DNA of 64,000 bases from Nocardia ignorata NBRC 108230 (lineage in GTDB: Bacteria; Actinomycetota; Actinomycetes; Mycobacteriales; Mycobacteriaceae), in assembly GCF_001612905.1 (NCBI RefSeq), contig NZ_BDBI01000033.1, forward strand, positions 1 to 64,000, in the 5' to 3' direction. Position numbers and translations under genes: made by a program. The notes below the pieces were generated by a model. That model was not told the DNA's origin and did not search any database. It worked only from the letters and a program-made list of their open reading frames with translations. This document shows, one piece after another, positions 8,000-16,120 of the stretch. How positions within the stretch are numbered: position 1 is the first letter of the stretch; each line of letters opens with the position of its first letter.

Positions 8000-8473
8000 C
8001 TAGGTGGTTGCCGGTTCGTCCGGTGGTTCGTCCGGCGCGCGGCAGCAGTATTCGAGCCACAAAGCCGCAGCAACCAGGGCGGAACCGGCGAGCAGACCGA
8101 CCACCGCGCCCGGTGAATCCGAGGCCGCCGCCGTCACCGTGCCGCTCTGTGGGAAGACCCACAGCAGGAAGCCGAGCCACACGCCCGCCGCCAGCGAACC
8201 GACCTGCAACGACGCCTTGGCCAGCGCGGCCGCCCGCGCCACATTGATCGGATGCAGTTCGCCCGGTCCGTCGCCGATGCGCTGCTCGGCGATCCGGTTC
8301 TTGACGACGAACCCGAGCGCCGCCTCGATCCCGGCCACCGGCAGCAGCGAGGCGCCGGCGAGCACCGAGATGGACGGGAAGGTCGAGTAGGCGAAGCGGG
8401 TCGCGATCCAGGCGATGGCCGCGGCCAGCACGACATTCAGGGCGAGGTCGAGCAGCCGTGTCGGTTTCAGCAC
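8000..8473 (-). CDS. DUF3180 membrane protein
   Basis: 157 residues with four predicted membrane helices, ending in an acidic Pro-rich tail. The GTG start (8471-8473) overlaps the folK stop, as in GTGCTGA, so it is translationally coupled to the folate operon. DUF3180 proteins lie next to folK in mycobacteria (Rv3605c) and related genera, but their function is not known; a link to folate synthesis is only positional. Confidence 0.88.
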   Translation of the reverse strand: MLKPTRLLDLALNVVLAAAIAWIATRFAYSTFPSISVLAGASLLPVAGIEAALGFVVKNRIAEQRIGDGPGELHPINVARAAALAKASLQVGSLAAGVWLGFLLWVFPQSGTVTAAASDSPGAVVGLLAGSALVAAALWLEYCCRAPDEPPDEPATT

Positions 8474-9000
8474 GGGCGGGCGCCTTCGCGCAGGACCAGG
8501 TCGGTGCGGACCACACCCGCGCGTTCGGCGGGGTCGACGGCGGCGAGCAGGTCGGCGACTGGCACCTGTGCGCCGTCGACGTGCAGACGGGCATCGGGCT
8601 CGACGTCCAGCCAGGGGACCAGCACGAACGCCCGGTGGTACGCCTCGGGGTGGGGCAGGATCAGCGTCGGATCGCTGTCGCGGACAACGGCTTCGCCGCC
8701 GTCGACGCATTGCACGATGTCGACGTCGAGCGTCCTCGCGCCCCAGCGCACCTCACGCACCCGGCCCGCCGCCTGCTCGAGCCGCTGCCCGAAACGCAAC
8801 CAGTCGTAGTCGTCGAAGGACGGATCCTCGGCCACCACAACGGCATTCAGGTAGTCGTCCTGCTCCACCCCGCCCCACGGCGCCGTGGTGTACACCGGTG
8901 ACACCGCGCGGGTGCGCTCCCCCAGCGCGTCGAGCACGCTGCGCAGATTGGCGAGCCGGTCGCCCAGATTGGCGCCGATCGAGAGCACCGCACGGGTCAT
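8467..9000 (-). CDS. folK: 2-amino-4-hydroxy-6-hydroxymethyldihydropteridine pyrophosphokinase
   Basis: Transfers pyrophosphate from ATP to 6-hydroxymethyl-dihydropterin, the step before dihydropteroate synthase. 177 residues, the normal HPPK length. Signatures: SIGANLGDRLANL at the N-terminus, the HPPK motif RWGARTLDVDIV near 93-104 with the two metal-binding Asp, and LPHPEAYHRAFVLVPW downstream. The ATG overlaps the folB stop by 4 nt. It is part of folE-folP-folB-folK. Confidence 0.96.
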   Translation of the reverse strand: MTRAVLSIGANLGDRLANLRSVLDALGERTRAVSPVYTTAPWGGVEQDDYLNAVVVAEDPSFDDYDWLRFGQRLEQAAGRVREVRWGARTLDVDIVQCVDGGEAVVRDSDPTLILPHPEAYHRAFVLVPWLDVEPDARLHVDGAQVPVADLLAAVDPAERAGVVRTDLVLREGARPC

Positions 9001-9419
9001 CGGCGCGGCTCCGGCACCGCGGTGCGGTAGCGGGTGGCGACCACGCGCACATCGGTGAAGGTGTGCGGGATCGGTGCCGACGGCTTGTGCAGCACCGCTT
9101 CGACCGCTTCGATCCGCGGGTCGGTCATCACGTCGTCGGCGATCTCGGAGACGACCGTTTCGATGAGATCGCGCGGCGGGCCGGCGACGATGCGCACGGC
9201 GCGTTCGGCGAGGGCGCCGTAGTCGACCGTGTCGGCCAGATCGTCGGAGGCCGCGGCGGCCGCGAAATCGACCCACACGGTGAGGTCGACGACGAACTCC
9301 TGACCGTCGCGGCGCTCGAAATCGAACACGCCGTGCCTGCCGAACACGGTGAGCCCGCGCAGTTCTATGCGCGAGGACGCGGGCCGGTCGGCGGGCGGGG
9401 GCAGCAGCGGTGAGTTCAT
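8997..9419 (-). CDS. folB: Dihydroneopterin aldolase
   Basis: Cleaves dihydroneopterin to 6-hydroxymethyl-dihydropterin and glycolaldehyde. 140 residues. Core motif LRGLTVFGRHGVFDFERRDGQEFVVDLTVW has the conserved catalytic Glu after the GRHG turn; VEAVLHKPSAPIPHTF holds the conserved Lys. ATG at 9419 overlaps the folP stop by 4 nt. The 15-residue Pro-rich N-terminal tail is longer than usual, so the start could be slightly downstream. Confidence 0.95.
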   Translation of the reverse strand: MNSPLLPPPADRPASSRIELRGLTVFGRHGVFDFERRDGQEFVVDLTVWVDFAAAAASDDLADTVDYGALAERAVRIVAGPPRDLIETVVSEIADDVMTDPRIEAVEAVLHKPSAPIPHTFTDVRVVATRYRTAVPEPRR

Positions 9420-10285
9420 CGGGCGGCTCCTCGGGCGGCGGTGGCGCGCTGCCACGCATCGACAACGGTGACGGCGTCCAGCGAAGCGCGCACGTCGTGG
9501 ACGCGCACGCCCCAGGCGCCGTGGGTCGCGGCGAGCGCCGACACGGTCGCGGTGGCGACCTCGCGTCCGTCGGGCGGGCGCGGGCCGCATTCGTCGGCGA
9601 GCAGGGCGCCGAGGAAACGTTTGCGTGACGCGCCGATCAGGATGGGCAGGCCGTCGGCGACCAGCTCCGGAAGGGCACCGAGCAGGGCCCAGTTGTGGTC
9701 GGCGTTCTTGGCGAAACCCAGGCCCGGATCGAGGATCAGCCGGTCGGCGGCGATGCCCGCGGCCACGGCCAGGTCCACCTGGGTGCGCAGTTCGGCGCGC
9801 ACCTCGGCGACCACGTCGTCGTAGTGGTCGGCCGGGCCGGTGTGGCGGTAGTCGGCGCCCGCGCGCCAGTGCATGAGGATCCACGGCACGCCCCCGTCGG
9901 CGACCACCCGGACCATGTCCGGGTCGGCTCGCCCACCGGACACGTCGTTGACGACGGCGACACCGGCGGCCAGCGCCGCCTCGGCCACCTCGGCGCGCAT
10001 GGTGTCGACACTGGTCGGCACCCCTGCCGCGACCAACCCGCGGATCACCGGCGCCACTCGCGCGGCCTCGGTCGCCGGGTCGACGCGGTCGGCGCCCGGC
10101 CTGGTGGACTCACCACCCACATCCACGATGTCGGCGCCCGCCTCGTACAGGGCGACACCGTGCGCGATCGCGAGCTCGGGATCGAGATAGCGACCGCCGT
10201 CGGAGAACGAATCGGCGGTCACGTTCACCACGCCCATGACCACACATGAGCGGCCGCCCCGCGCGGTCACGAGGGGCTGGTTCAT
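9416..10285 (-). CDS. folP: Dihydropteroate synthase
   Basis: Joins 6-hydroxymethyl-dihydropterin pyrophosphate with p-aminobenzoate; the target of sulfonamides. 289 residues, TIM-barrel. Pterin-binding signatures VMGVVNVTADSFSDGG near 16-31 and DVGGESTRPGA near 56-66 are intact, as is DPGLGFAKNADHNW further on. ATG at 10283-10285 overlaps the folE stop by 4 nt. This is the folate-operon copy, with all motif residues, so it is taken as the active enzyme. Confidence 0.96.
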   Translation of the reverse strand: MNQPLVTARGGRSCVVMGVVNVTADSFSDGGRYLDPELAIAHGVALYEAGADIVDVGGESTRPGADRVDPATEAARVAPVIRGLVAAGVPTSVDTMRAEVAEAALAAGVAVVNDVSGGRADPDMVRVVADGGVPWILMHWRAGADYRHTGPADHYDDVVAEVRAELRTQVDLAVAAGIAADRLILDPGLGFAKNADHNWALLGALPELVADGLPILIGASRKRFLGALLADECGPRPPDGREVATATVSALAATHGAWGVRVHDVRASLDAVTVVDAWQRATAARGAAR

Positions 10286-10971
10286 TTGCGCAGGATCAGG
10301 TCCAGCGCCTCGGATCGCGAGGCGGCATTGGTCTGCAGGAGGCCACGCACCGCCGAGGTGGTGGTGCTCGCGCCGGGCTTGCGGATACCGCGCATCGCCA
10401 TGCACAGGTGTTCGGCCTCGATCACCACGATCGCGCCGCGCGGGTCGAGCCTGCGCATGACCGCGTCGGCGACCTGGCTGGTGAGGCGTTCCTGCACCTG
10501 GGGGCGTTTGGCATAGAGGTCGACCACGCGGGCCAGCTTCGACAGGCCCGTCACCCGGCCGTGCGGGCCGGGGATATAGCCGACGTGCGCGACGCCGTGG
10601 AACGACACCAGGTGATGCTCACAGGTGGAGAACATGGGGATGTCACGCACGAGCACGAGTTCCTGGTGACCCTCGTCGAAGGTGGTGGCGAGCACCTCGT
10701 CGGGCTCGGTGTAGAGGCCGGCGAACATCTCGCGGTACGCGCGCGCCACGCGGGCCGGGGTGTCGAGCAGGCCGGGTCGGTCGGGATCTTCGCCGACCGC
10801 GAGCAGCAGTTCGCGCACCGCGTTCTCGGCGCGCTGCTGGTCGAACGGGCGGCCCGTCGCCAACGCCGTCAGCTCGGCCGGGCTCGTCTCGCCGAGCTCA
10901 CCGGCCGGGTCGAACCCCGAACCGTTCCCGGCCGGCTCAGCGACTTTCCTATTGGCCGACAACTTCTCCAC
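10282..10971 (-). CDS. folE: GTP cyclohydrolase I
   Basis: First step of tetrahydrofolate synthesis: GTP to dihydroneopterin triphosphate. 229 residues with a variable N-terminal tail of about 45. Zinc ligands are visible as C117 and H119/H120 in FSTCEHH and the later Cys in EAEHLCMAMRG (about 190), so this is the classic zinc-dependent FolE1. It heads the folE-folP-folB-folK-DUF3180 chain of 4-7 nt overlaps. It is separated from ftsH upstream by 274 bp containing a 32-bp repeat, which probably carries its own promoter. Confidence 0.96.
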   Translation of the reverse strand: MEKLSANRKVAEPAGNGSGFDPAGELGETSPAELTALATGRPFDQQRAENAVRELLLAVGEDPDRPGLLDTPARVARAYREMFAGLYTEPDEVLATTFDEGHQELVLVRDIPMFSTCEHHLVSFHGVAHVGYIPGPHGRVTGLSKLARVVDLYAKRPQVQERLTSQVADAVMRRLDPRGAIVVIEAEHLCMAMRGIRKPGASTTTSAVRGLLQTNAASRSEALDLILRK

Positions 10972-11018
10972 ACCTCCGGGTCAATCCGGTACCGCTACCG
11001 GGTCTGTCCGGCTGCGGG

Positions 11019-11082
11019 CGGTCACCAGAGCCGGAACGTCCCGACTCGGACGGTAACCAGAGCCGAAACGATCCGGCTCGAA
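11019..11082. repeat. 32-bp tandem repeat between ftsH and folE
   Basis: Two adjacent 32-bp units (11019-11050 and 11051-11082) match at about 26 of 32 positions; shared core ACCAGAGCCG. A poorer third unit may precede them (10987-11018). They sit in the 274-bp gap upstream of folE, where no gene is seen. Confidence 0.65.
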
Positions 11083-11245
11083 CATCCCAGCGTAGTTGGC
11101 GCGGGGCCGACCGCAGCAGCTCGGCCTGGTGTCCGCAGTCCCGCATCCGCGACACGTGACCTTGCGCGCGGCACACCATGCCCGATCGGTGCGCCGCCTG
11201 GTGTAGTTCCAGGCGGGCCGACCGGGCGAGCGCGACGGGGGTCCG

Positions 11246-13603
11246 TCAACGGCCGTTCGGGCCGTTCCATTCGTTGGTGTCCGGGTCCGCGTCGCGCGCA
11301 GGTGGCTGCTGCGGCGGTGCGGTCGGCTGCTCGCCCCACGGCTGGAACTCGCTGCCGTGGCGCGGCTGGTGCTGGGGGGCCTGCTGCTGGGGCGGCTGTG
11401 ACCAACCACCCTGGCCCTGCTGTTGCTGCTGTTCCTCGCGCGGCGGCCAGCCGGGCGCCGACCAACCGGCCGGGGCGCCGTAGTCCGGACGCGAACCGTG
11501 TGTGCCCGTCGGACGCGGGAAAGCCTGGGTCGGTGCGTTGGGCAGCGGGTATCCGGCGGCGGGCGGGGCGGGCTGACCGTAGGGCTGCTGGCCCGGGTAG
11601 CCGTTGGGCTGCTGCGGCGGGGCGCCGTTGGGCACCGGAACCGGTGCGGGCTGCACCGGCGGCCAGGGCTCACCACGCTCGAGCGCCAGCTCACCCGGGG
11701 TCTTCACCGGCGGCTTGTCCGACGGCAGCCGCTCACCGAAATCGTTGAACGCGGTGATGCGCGGACGCTTCTCGACACCGGCGAGGACCTCCTCGAGGTC
11801 CTTGCGGTGCAGGGTTTCGCGTTCCAGCAGTGCCGTGGCCAGCGCGTCGAGCTGCTCGCGGTACTCGCTCAGGATCGACCACGCCTCGGTGTGCGCGGCC
11901 TCGATCAGGTTGCGCACCTCCTCGTCGATCTCGCGGGCGACCTCGTGCGAGTAGTCGGCCTGCACGCCCATCGAGCGGCCGAGGAACGGATCGCCCTGCT
12001 CCTGGCCGTAGCGCACCGCGCCCAGGCGGGCGCTCATGCCGTACTCGGTGACCATGCCGCGCGCGATCTTGGTGGCCTGGTCGATATCCGACGACGCACC
12101 GGTGGTCGGCTCGTGGAACACCAGTTCCTCGGCCGCGCGGCCACCCATCGCGAAGACCAGTCGCGAGATCATCTCCGAACGGGTCATCAGGCCCTTGTCG
12201 TCCTCGGGCACCGTCATGGCGTGACCGCCGGTGCGGCCGCGCGCCAGGATGGTGACCTTGTAGACCGGCTCGATATCGGGCATCGCCCACGCGGCGAGCG
12301 TGTGCCCACCCTCGTGGTAGGCGGTGATCTTCTTCTCGTGCTCGCTGATGATGCGGCTCTTGCGACGCGGACCACCGATCACACGATCGACCGACTCCTC
12401 CAGCGATTCGCCGGTGATGACCGACCCGTTCTCACGGGCGGTGAGCAGCGCGGCCTCGTTGATGACGTTGGCCAGATCGGCGCCCGACATACCGACGGTG
12501 CGCTTGGCCAGACCTTCGAGGTCGGCGTCCTGCGCGATCGGCTTGCCCGCCGAGTGCACCCGCAGGATCGCGCGGCGACCGGCCAGGTCGGGGTTGCCGA
12601 CCGGGATCTGCCGGTCGAAACGACCGGGGCGAAGCAGCGCGGGATCGAGGATGTCGGGGCGGTTGGTCGCCGCGATCAGGATGATGTTGGACCGGTCGCC
12701 GAAGCCGTCCATCTCGACCAGCAGCTGGTTGAGGGTCTGCTCACGTTCGTCGTGACCGCCGCCGAGGCCCGCGCCGCGCTGGCGGCCGACCGCGTCGATC
12801 TCGTCGACGAAGATGATGCAGGGGCTGTTCTGCTTGGCCTGCTCGAACAGGTCGCGCACACGCGAGGCACCGACACCGACGAACATCTCGACGAAGTCCG
12901 AACCGGAGATGGTGAAGAACGGCACCCCGGCCTCACCGGCGACCGCGCGGGCCAGCAGCGTCTTACCGGTTCCGGGCGGGCCGTAGAGCAGGACGCCCTT
13001 CGGGATCTTCGCGCCGAGCGCCTGGTAGCGGGCCGGATTCTGCAGGAAATCCTTGATCTCGTACAGCTCTTCGACGGCCTCGTCGGCACCGGCCACGTCC
13101 TTGAACGTGGTCTTGGGCATGTCCTTGGACAGCAGCTTGGCCTTGGACTTACCGAAGCCCATCATGCCGCCGCGACCACCGCCCTGCATGCGCGACATCA
13201 CGAAGATGAACAGGCCGACCAGCAGCACCATCGGCACGATGAACAGCAGCAGCTGCGACAGCCAGCTCTCCTGCTTGACCACCGTGTCGTAGGGCGCGCC
13301 CGACTTCTGGACCGCGTCGAGGATCTTGGCGGAGGTCTCGCCGCCGCCGGGGTATTTGGCGACGATCTTGGCGTTGTTGTTGGTCGCGTCGTTGCCGTTG
13401 TTCAGTTCGACGCGGAGCTGCTGCTCCTTGTCGTCGATCTGGACGTTCTTGACGTTTTCCTTGTTCTCCAGCTGACTGAGCGCCACGGAGGTGTCGACAC
13501 TCTCCCAGCCGCGCGTGTCATCGCCGAGATAGCTGAACAGCCAGATCATGAGCATGATGCCCGAGATGATCGCCAAGGTGCGAAACACTGTCTTGCGGTT
13601 CAT
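11246..13603 (-). CDS. ftsH: ATP-dependent zinc metalloprotease FtsH
   Basis: Membrane-bound AAA+ protease that degrades unassembled and regulatory membrane proteins. 785 residues. Two N-terminal membrane helices (about 8-25 and 118-139) flank an extracytoplasmic domain. Walker A GPPGTGKT is at 208-215, Walker B VDEID at 266-270, and the SRH region follows with NRPDILDPALLRPGRFD. The zinc site HEGGH is at 430-434. After about residue 640 comes an unusually long Pro/Gln/Gly-rich tail, probably disordered; such tails are common in actinobacterial FtsH but this one is long. It stands alone, with folE downstream and a divergent gene upstream. Confidence 0.97.
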   Translation of the reverse strand: MNRKTVFRTLAIISGIMLMIWLFSYLGDDTRGWESVDTSVALSQLENKENVKNVQIDDKEQQLRVELNNGNDATNNNAKIVAKYPGGGETSAKILDAVQKSGAPYDTVVKQESWLSQLLLFIVPMVLLVGLFIFVMSRMQGGGRGGMMGFGKSKAKLLSKDMPKTTFKDVAGADEAVEELYEIKDFLQNPARYQALGAKIPKGVLLYGPPGTGKTLLARAVAGEAGVPFFTISGSDFVEMFVGVGASRVRDLFEQAKQNSPCIIFVDEIDAVGRQRGAGLGGGHDEREQTLNQLLVEMDGFGDRSNIILIAATNRPDILDPALLRPGRFDRQIPVGNPDLAGRRAILRVHSAGKPIAQDADLEGLAKRTVGMSGADLANVINEAALLTARENGSVITGESLEESVDRVIGGPRRKSRIISEHEKKITAYHEGGHTLAAWAMPDIEPVYKVTILARGRTGGHAMTVPEDDKGLMTRSEMISRLVFAMGGRAAEELVFHEPTTGASSDIDQATKIARGMVTEYGMSARLGAVRYGQEQGDPFLGRSMGVQADYSHEVAREIDEEVRNLIEAAHTEAWSILSEYREQLDALATALLERETLHRKDLEEVLAGVEKRPRITAFNDFGERLPSDKPPVKTPGELALERGEPWPPVQPAPVPVPNGAPPQQPNGYPGQQPYGQPAPPAAGYPLPNAPTQAFPRPTGTHGSRPDYGAPAGWSAPGWPPREEQQQQQGQGGWSQPPQQQAPQHQPRHGSEFQPWGEQPTAPPQQPPARDADPDTNEWNGPNGR

Positions 13604-13808
13604 AGAGCGTCGGCCGGACGGCCCAGTCCTTTCCGGTTATTTCTCCGGGGTGTGCCTAGCGAAGCTGTCGAGATCGGCGGGATTCGGATGCGGACATGCC
13701 ACGTTACCGCGTACGGTCTAGTCGATACATCGCGCAGTTCGGCTGCTGGTGCAGCTGCACTGGTAAACGGCCGGGGAACGGGAGAGGTTCCCGAGTACCC
13801 CGTCCGGG

Positions 13809-14810
13809 TTGTTGCAAGTGGCCACAATCATGTCATGCCCGTCTTATCGTGGGCGAGGACACAACTACAGCGCAGGGGGTACGGACATCGTCGAGCTACG
13901 AACACCCACAGCGATTCTGCGCCACGGCGAGGGGCGGCTCACCGTCCTTCGGCCGGGTACCGACGGCGAACGGGTACTCGACGTTCCCATCGCCGACCTG
14001 CTCAAAGTCCGGTTGAACCGCCGCGCCGACGACGCGGTGGTGATCGAGATCTACCTGCGTTATCCCACCGCCGTGCTCACCGGTGTGCCCGCCGACCGCA
14101 CCCCGCTGCCGGTGCTGATCGCCGAACACGACGTGCCGACCGCACTGGGCATCGTCGACCGGATCAACGACCAGATCATGGCCACCCAGCGCATCGATAT
14201 CGCCGCACCCGATCTCACCCCGCCCGCTCCCGAGTGGGGCAAGGCCGGGCCGGTCCGCGCCGATGTGGACCGCGCCGTGCGCCGGATGGCGCCGCGCAAG
14301 GACGCCCGCTCGGCGATCAACGCGCTGCACCGGTACGTCACCTCCGACGAATACGTGCTCGAGACCGCGATCGCCATCGCCTCGCCGCCCGCGGGCTCGG
14401 GCGCCGGGCTGCTCGCGGCGACGACCGACCGGCTGCTGTTCATCGGCATCGGCGGCGATCGTTATGCCCACGAACTGCCCGTTCCCGCGATTCTGGGCGC
14501 CAGGACCGTCGAGAGTCATGCGGCGCCCGGTGAGGTCGACACCAGGCACGGCGGCTCGGGGATGGATGTCAGCGACGGCAATCGCACTCTGCATTTCGCG
14601 GGTGTCGATCGGGCCGACATCGAACGCGTGACCTGTGCGGTGAACTTCGCCGTGCGCAGGCAGGCGGCCGACGGCGCGCCCGGGCCGGCCGATCCCGGCG
14701 TCACCCAGCTCTACAGCGAATGGGAACTGCTGGTGGAGCGGCATTCGCTCGGCATGGTCGACGACACCCAGTTCCAGCGCTACGGCCGCGGGATCCTGCG
14801 CAGCCTGTAG
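13809..14810 (+). CDS. Uncharacterised protein with PH-like domains and short C-terminal helix
   Basis: Up to 333 residues. From VELRTPTAILRHGEGRLTVL onward it looks like an all-beta PH-like (DUF4429/YokE-type) unit, then a second one around LAATTDRLLFIGIGGDR. It ends with a SHOCT-like helical tail, LVERHSLGMVDDTQFQRYG. The start is uncertain. The longest frame begins at 13809 and an internal ATG lies at 13830. However, a TATCGT -10-like box at 13845-13850 and an AGGGGG Shine-Dalgarno-like run at 13874-13879 point to initiation near 13887, where the codon is ATC. Function unknown. Confidence 0.72.
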   Translation: MLQVATIMSCPSYRGRGHNYSAGGTDIVELRTPTAILRHGEGRLTVLRPGTDGERVLDVPIADLLKVRLNRRADDAVVIEIYLRYPTAVLTGVPADRTPLPVLIAEHDVPTALGIVDRINDQIMATQRIDIAAPDLTPPAPEWGKAGPVRADVDRAVRRMAPRKDARSAINALHRYVTSDEYVLETAIAIASPPAGSGAGLLAATTDRLLFIGIGGDRYAHELPVPAILGARTVESHAAPGEVDTRHGGSGMDVSDGNRTLHFAGVDRADIERVTCAVNFAVRRQAADGAPGPADPGVTQLYSEWELLVERHSLGMVDDTQFQRYGRGILRSL

Positions 14811-14815
14811 CTCGG

Positions 14816-15673
14816 TCAGCTGGGTTCTTCGGCCGGCGCCTCGGTCTTGGGTTCGGACTCGTTGAGTTCGATGCGCCGCCAAGGGCTGGTCGGGCGGGTC
14901 CACAGCCGCAGCAGTTCCATCCGCCGGTCGACGCCGCCGTTCTTGAGTTCGGCGAGATCCTCGGTGGCCTGCCAATACGTCCAGCCCGCTAGATAGGCGT
15001 CGCCGAACTGACGCCAGTTGCGGTAGCGGCGCTGGGCGGGCGGCAATGCCCGCATGACGTACTCCCACGCCACGTCGGCCTCGAGATACCCGGCCGTGAA
15101 CGCCATCCGCGCCACCGCGACCACGCGCGCCAGGTCCCAGGCGTGGATGTCGTTGGGCAGTGGGCGAGCCAGGTGCTCGGTGAAACCGATCTTGATGGCT
15201 TGGGCCCAGATGTCGTAGTCGCGGACCAGCGCCTCCGGGTTGTCCATCCCGCGGAACGAACCGACCTGGCGTAGGAAGGCGCGGTGTCGGTCGGCGCGTT
15301 CGCCGAAGCGGTCGCGTTCACTGGCATTGACGGACGCCATCACCAGCGGATGCACCAGCGCGTACAGGGGCGCGTGCATGCCTTCGAGGAGCTGTTCCAT
15401 CGAGGCGCGCGCCTCGTTGCCGTCGGTGATCCCCCATGCGCCGGTGAGTGTGTCGATGGCGAGTTCGCGCCGGTCACCGAGGGGGTGCTCACGTTCGGGG
15501 CCCAGCAGCATGGCGTCGTGGAAGGCGTCCCAGCGCGTCGAATAGAAGGCACCGAGTGCCAGGGCGCGCAGCTCGTCGTCACTGACGCCCGCCCCCGACC
15601 AGTGGTCTTCCTCGCGCTCGTCGAGTTCCGGGTAGGGAAAAGTGGTCAGCGCTGGTACTCCCCGAGCAGGCAT
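14816..15673 (-). CDS. DUF1266 domain protein
   Basis: 285 residues from ATG at 15671-15673. Mostly alpha-helical. The C-terminal part DIHAWDLARVVAVARMAFTAGYL followed by WRQFGDAYLAGWTYW is the DUF1266 signature. No signal peptide or catalytic motif is evident. Convergent with the PH-like gene (stops 5 bp apart). DUF1266 proteins are widespread in actinobacteria without assigned function. Confidence 0.8.
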   Translation of the reverse strand: MPARGVPALTTFPYPELDEREEDHWSGAGVSDDELRALALGAFYSTRWDAFHDAMLLGPEREHPLGDRRELAIDTLTGAWGITDGNEARASMEQLLEGMHAPLYALVHPLVMASVNASERDRFGERADRHRAFLRQVGSFRGMDNPEALVRDYDIWAQAIKIGFTEHLARPLPNDIHAWDLARVVAVARMAFTAGYLEADVAWEYVMRALPPAQRRYRNWRQFGDAYLAGWTYWQATEDLAELKNGGVDRRMELLRLWTRPTSPWRRIELNESEPKTEAPAEEPS

Positions 15674-15736
15674 GCGGCCGAGTCTAGTGGTCTTCTTGTC
15701 CTGCAGTGATGTGCCCCACAGGTCTATTGTTCTGTC

Positions 15737-16009
15737 ATGTGTAGAAATATCACCGTCTTGCGTGGTCTGGAGCCTGCCGCCACCGAGCAGGAGATCTACG
15801 CTGCCGCCTTGCAATATGTGCGCAAAGTCGGCGGCATCTCCGGGCTGAGCAGCACCACCAAACCCGCGGTCGACAAGGCCGTCGCCGCCATCGCCGCGGC
15901 CACGACCACCCTGCTCGCCGAACTCCCCGACCGCCGCGTGCCGCCGCCGACAGAACCACCGTTGCGCCGGATCGCGGCACGCGATGCCGAGGTGTCCGAG
16001 ACCGGCTAG
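15737..16009 (+). CDS. DUF2277 family protein
   Basis: 90 residues. The N-terminus MCRNITVLRGLEPAATEQEI and the following ALQYVRKVGGISG segment are the DUF2277 hallmark, including the conserved initial Cys. A TATTGT -10 box at 15725-15730 ends 6 nt before the ATG, so the mRNA is probably leaderless. Divergent from the DUF1266 gene. Function unknown. Confidence 0.88.
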   Translation: MCRNITVLRGLEPAATEQEIYAAALQYVRKVGGISGLSSTTKPAVDKAVAAIAAATTTLLAELPDRRVPPPTEPPLRRIAARDAEVSETG

Positions 16010-16086
16010 ACGAGGACGATTCGCGCGCACCGGGGAACCGGTGCGCCGATAACCCGTGACGTACGGGCACGACCGTGCCAGGCTGG

Positions 16087-16101
16087 TTGTGATTCACACA
16101 A
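16087..16101. promoter_or_regulatory. Inverted repeat upstream of the aldehyde dehydrogenase
   Basis: TTGTG-N5-CACAA lies 20 bp before the chosen GTG start and is a candidate operator for the aldehyde dehydrogenase gene. The arms are short, so it may be fortuitous. Confidence 0.35.
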
Positions 16102-16120
16102 TGCAGTGGGGAGCACAACC

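Noticed and set aside
10972..11245. Small genes between folE and ftsH
   Set aside because: Open frames on both strands come from the 32-bp repeat and GC bias; no ribosome site or family likeness.
16106..16120. GTG at 16106 as aldehyde dehydrogenase start
   Set aside because: It lies within the GTGGGGAG Shine-Dalgarno region of the GTG at 16121, which has better spacing.
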